DNA of 64,000 nt, taken from a virus. How positions within the stretch are numbered: position 1 is the first letter of the stretch; the number at the start of each line of letters is the position of its first letter. The notes beneath the pieces are model-generated. The model searched no databases. It had not been told where the DNA came from and saw only the letters and a program-made list of their open reading frames with translations. The position numbers were made by a program, and so were the translations under genes. Of this stretch, positions 63,030 through 64,000 are shown piece after piece. Where the stretch lies: IMG/VR virus record IMGVR_UViG_3300011113_000644, positions 1-64,000 of that record. One strand, written 5' to 3'.

Positions 63030-63653
63030 ATGAGTAACAATTATTACGCGCAATTTGGTACTGACCAAATAATAAAAGAATATTTTCCTAACAAAAATAA
63101 TGGGAAATGTATTGAGGTTGGGGCGGTTGATGGGATTTATTGTTCCAATACCCTACATTTTGAGGAGCTTGGTTGGGACGTATTATGCATAGAACCTATT
63201 CCATCGTACTTTGAGAAATTAAAAAGTAATAGGAAAAATTCTATAAATTTTGCAGTAACATCTGAAAATATAGATGGAATACCTTTTACTGAAGTTACCT
63301 TAATTGATAACAATAAATCAGCGATTAGTGGATTAAAAGTTGATGACAGATTAATAAAACTACATCAGGATTCTGGTTTGAATCCTACTCAAAAAGTTAT
63401 TAACGTAAACGGGCGTAGATTAGACTGGTGTATTGAAAACTTTTTCAATCACGAAACTATAGATTTTATATCGATAGACACCGAAGGCTCTGAGTTAGAT
63501 GTTTTGAAATCTTTTGATGTCAATAGGTACGACACAAAATTACTTATTATTGAAAATAATTACAATGACTCTGAAATTGAAATTTATCTAAATGAAAAGG
63601 GTTGGGTTAAACATAAAAGAATTGAGGTTAATGACTTCTACATAAAAAAATAA
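63030..63653 (+). CDS. FkbM-family SAM-dependent methyltransferase
   Basis: The 207-residue protein has GKCIEVGAVDGIYCSNTLHF (motif I), LCIEPIPSYFEKLKSN (strand two), and IDFISIDTEGSELDVLKSF (the D-T-E-G-x-E motif of FkbM enzymes). It is related to the N-terminal domain of the three-domain fusion at 35626 (same MNIGAMDG / IEVGAVDG and YVEPIP / CIEPIP elements). It probably O-methylates a sugar. Confidence 0.85.
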   Translation: MSNNYYAQFGTDQIIKEYFPNKNNGKCIEVGAVDGIYCSNTLHFEELGWDVLCIEPIPSYFEKLKSNRKNSINFAVTSENIDGIPFTEVTLIDNNKSAISGLKVDDRLIKLHQDSGLNPTQKVINVNGRRLDWCIENFFNHETIDFISIDTEGSELDVLKSFDVNRYDTKLLIIENNYNDSEIEIYLNEKGWVKHKRIEVNDFYIKK

Positions 63654-63662
63654 TATACACAT

Positions 63663-64000
63663 ATGGAAGAACTTTTTAGTTTAGGGAAACTTTACGTTTC
63701 TGATTTTATAAAAGATGTTGAATCTCCTCGTGGGGGTCAGGTTGAGCTGAAGTTGGTTTTAGATAACACTACCGGTAACGTAAGGTTAAATGAAACCGCT
63801 CCTCTGGATACTATGTATGGTAAATATTGGTACCGCTCAGGAATAAACAACACTATGAAGATGGAATTGGAAGATATTGTTAAGTCCATCACTTCAATAT
63901 TCAAACTTAAAGAAAATGACGTTTGGACTGACATTGCGTGTAATGACGGTACCCTATTAAGTTTTGTACCTAAAGAAATTATTAAAATCGGTATTGACCC
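63663..64000 (+). CDS. Sugar C-methyltransferase-like protein, cut by the window edge
   Basis: From the ATG at 63663 the frame is open to the window edge (112 codons). It reads MEELFSLGKLYVSDFIKDV, later LNETAPLDTMYGKYWYRSG, INNTMKMELEDIV and WTDIACNDGTLLSFVPKEII. This is the N-terminal part of the methyltransferase family that includes sugar C-methyltransferases: the segment before the SAM core ends in a YG-x-x-YWYRS motif and the core starts D-I-A-C-N-D-G-T. The zinc-binding cysteines usual in the N-terminal domain are missing here. C-terminus not in the window. Confidence 0.7.
   Translation, partial: MEELFSLGKLYVSDFIKDVESPRGGQVELKLVLDNTTGNVRLNETAPLDTMYGKYWYRSGINNTMKMELEDIVKSITSIFKLKENDVWTDIACNDGTLLSFVPKEIIKIGID

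Noticed and set aside
1-64000. Prophage or host chromosome segment
   Set aside because: No integrase, attachment repeat or host housekeeping block; the dismutase and sugar genes are interleaved with virion genes and share their regulatory elements.

Overview
The window is a stretch of an AT-rich genome of a tailed phage with a contractile, T4-type tail. The evidence is a sheath (gp18-like), a tail tube of exactly the T4 length (gp19-like), a gp26-like chaperone directly before a tape measure, a gp53-like baseplate wedge protein, a giant hub, neck proteins and a T4-type family B DNA polymerase. No integrase, tRNA or CRISPR array is visible. Starts generally lack Shine-Dalgarno sequences and have A-rich or very short leaders. 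This and the composition suggest a Bacteroidota host, which is inference.

Layout. 1-22,671 (minus strand): a partial gene, two small genes, then from right to left neck or tail-completion proteins, sheath, a HAD-fold phosphatase-like protein, tube, the gp26-like chaperone with a frameshifted extension, tape measure and three baseplate proteins. A 49-residue ribbon-helix-helix ORF lies on the opposite strand at 20,952. 22,725-26,680 (plus): SNF2-type helicase, Fe/Mn superoxide dismutase, a neck-like protein and a small protein. 26,667-30,217 (minus): an overlapping ribbon-helix-helix/HNH pair and the DNA polymerase. 30,311-47,029 (minus): one colinear array holding a LamG-like fibre protein, a Thr/Pro-repeat (mucin-like) protein, six sugar-modification genes, a BppU-like baseplate protein and a second giant Thr/Pro-repeat protein. 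47,076-49,666 (plus): five small late-type proteins. 49,726-64,000 (plus): glycosyltransferases, methyltransferases and a nucleotide-sugar module (acetyltransferase, dehydrogenase, aminotransferase), with a 3'-5' exonuclease and a dUTPase among them.

How it fits together. The most striking feature is that a phage fibre operon carries two very long Thr/Ser/Pro tracts and its own glycosyltransferases between them, while a second, larger cluster could make and attach an unusual sugar. The simplest reading is that the phage builds a self-glycosylated, mucin-like tail adhesin or coat. Other notable points are a probable +1 (or -2) translational frameshift joining the gp26-like protein to a gp51-like tail, a TATTTAT element in front of at least twelve transcription units that may be the late promoter, and N-termini resembling T4 capsid-targeting peptides on several proteins, weakly including the superoxide dismutase.
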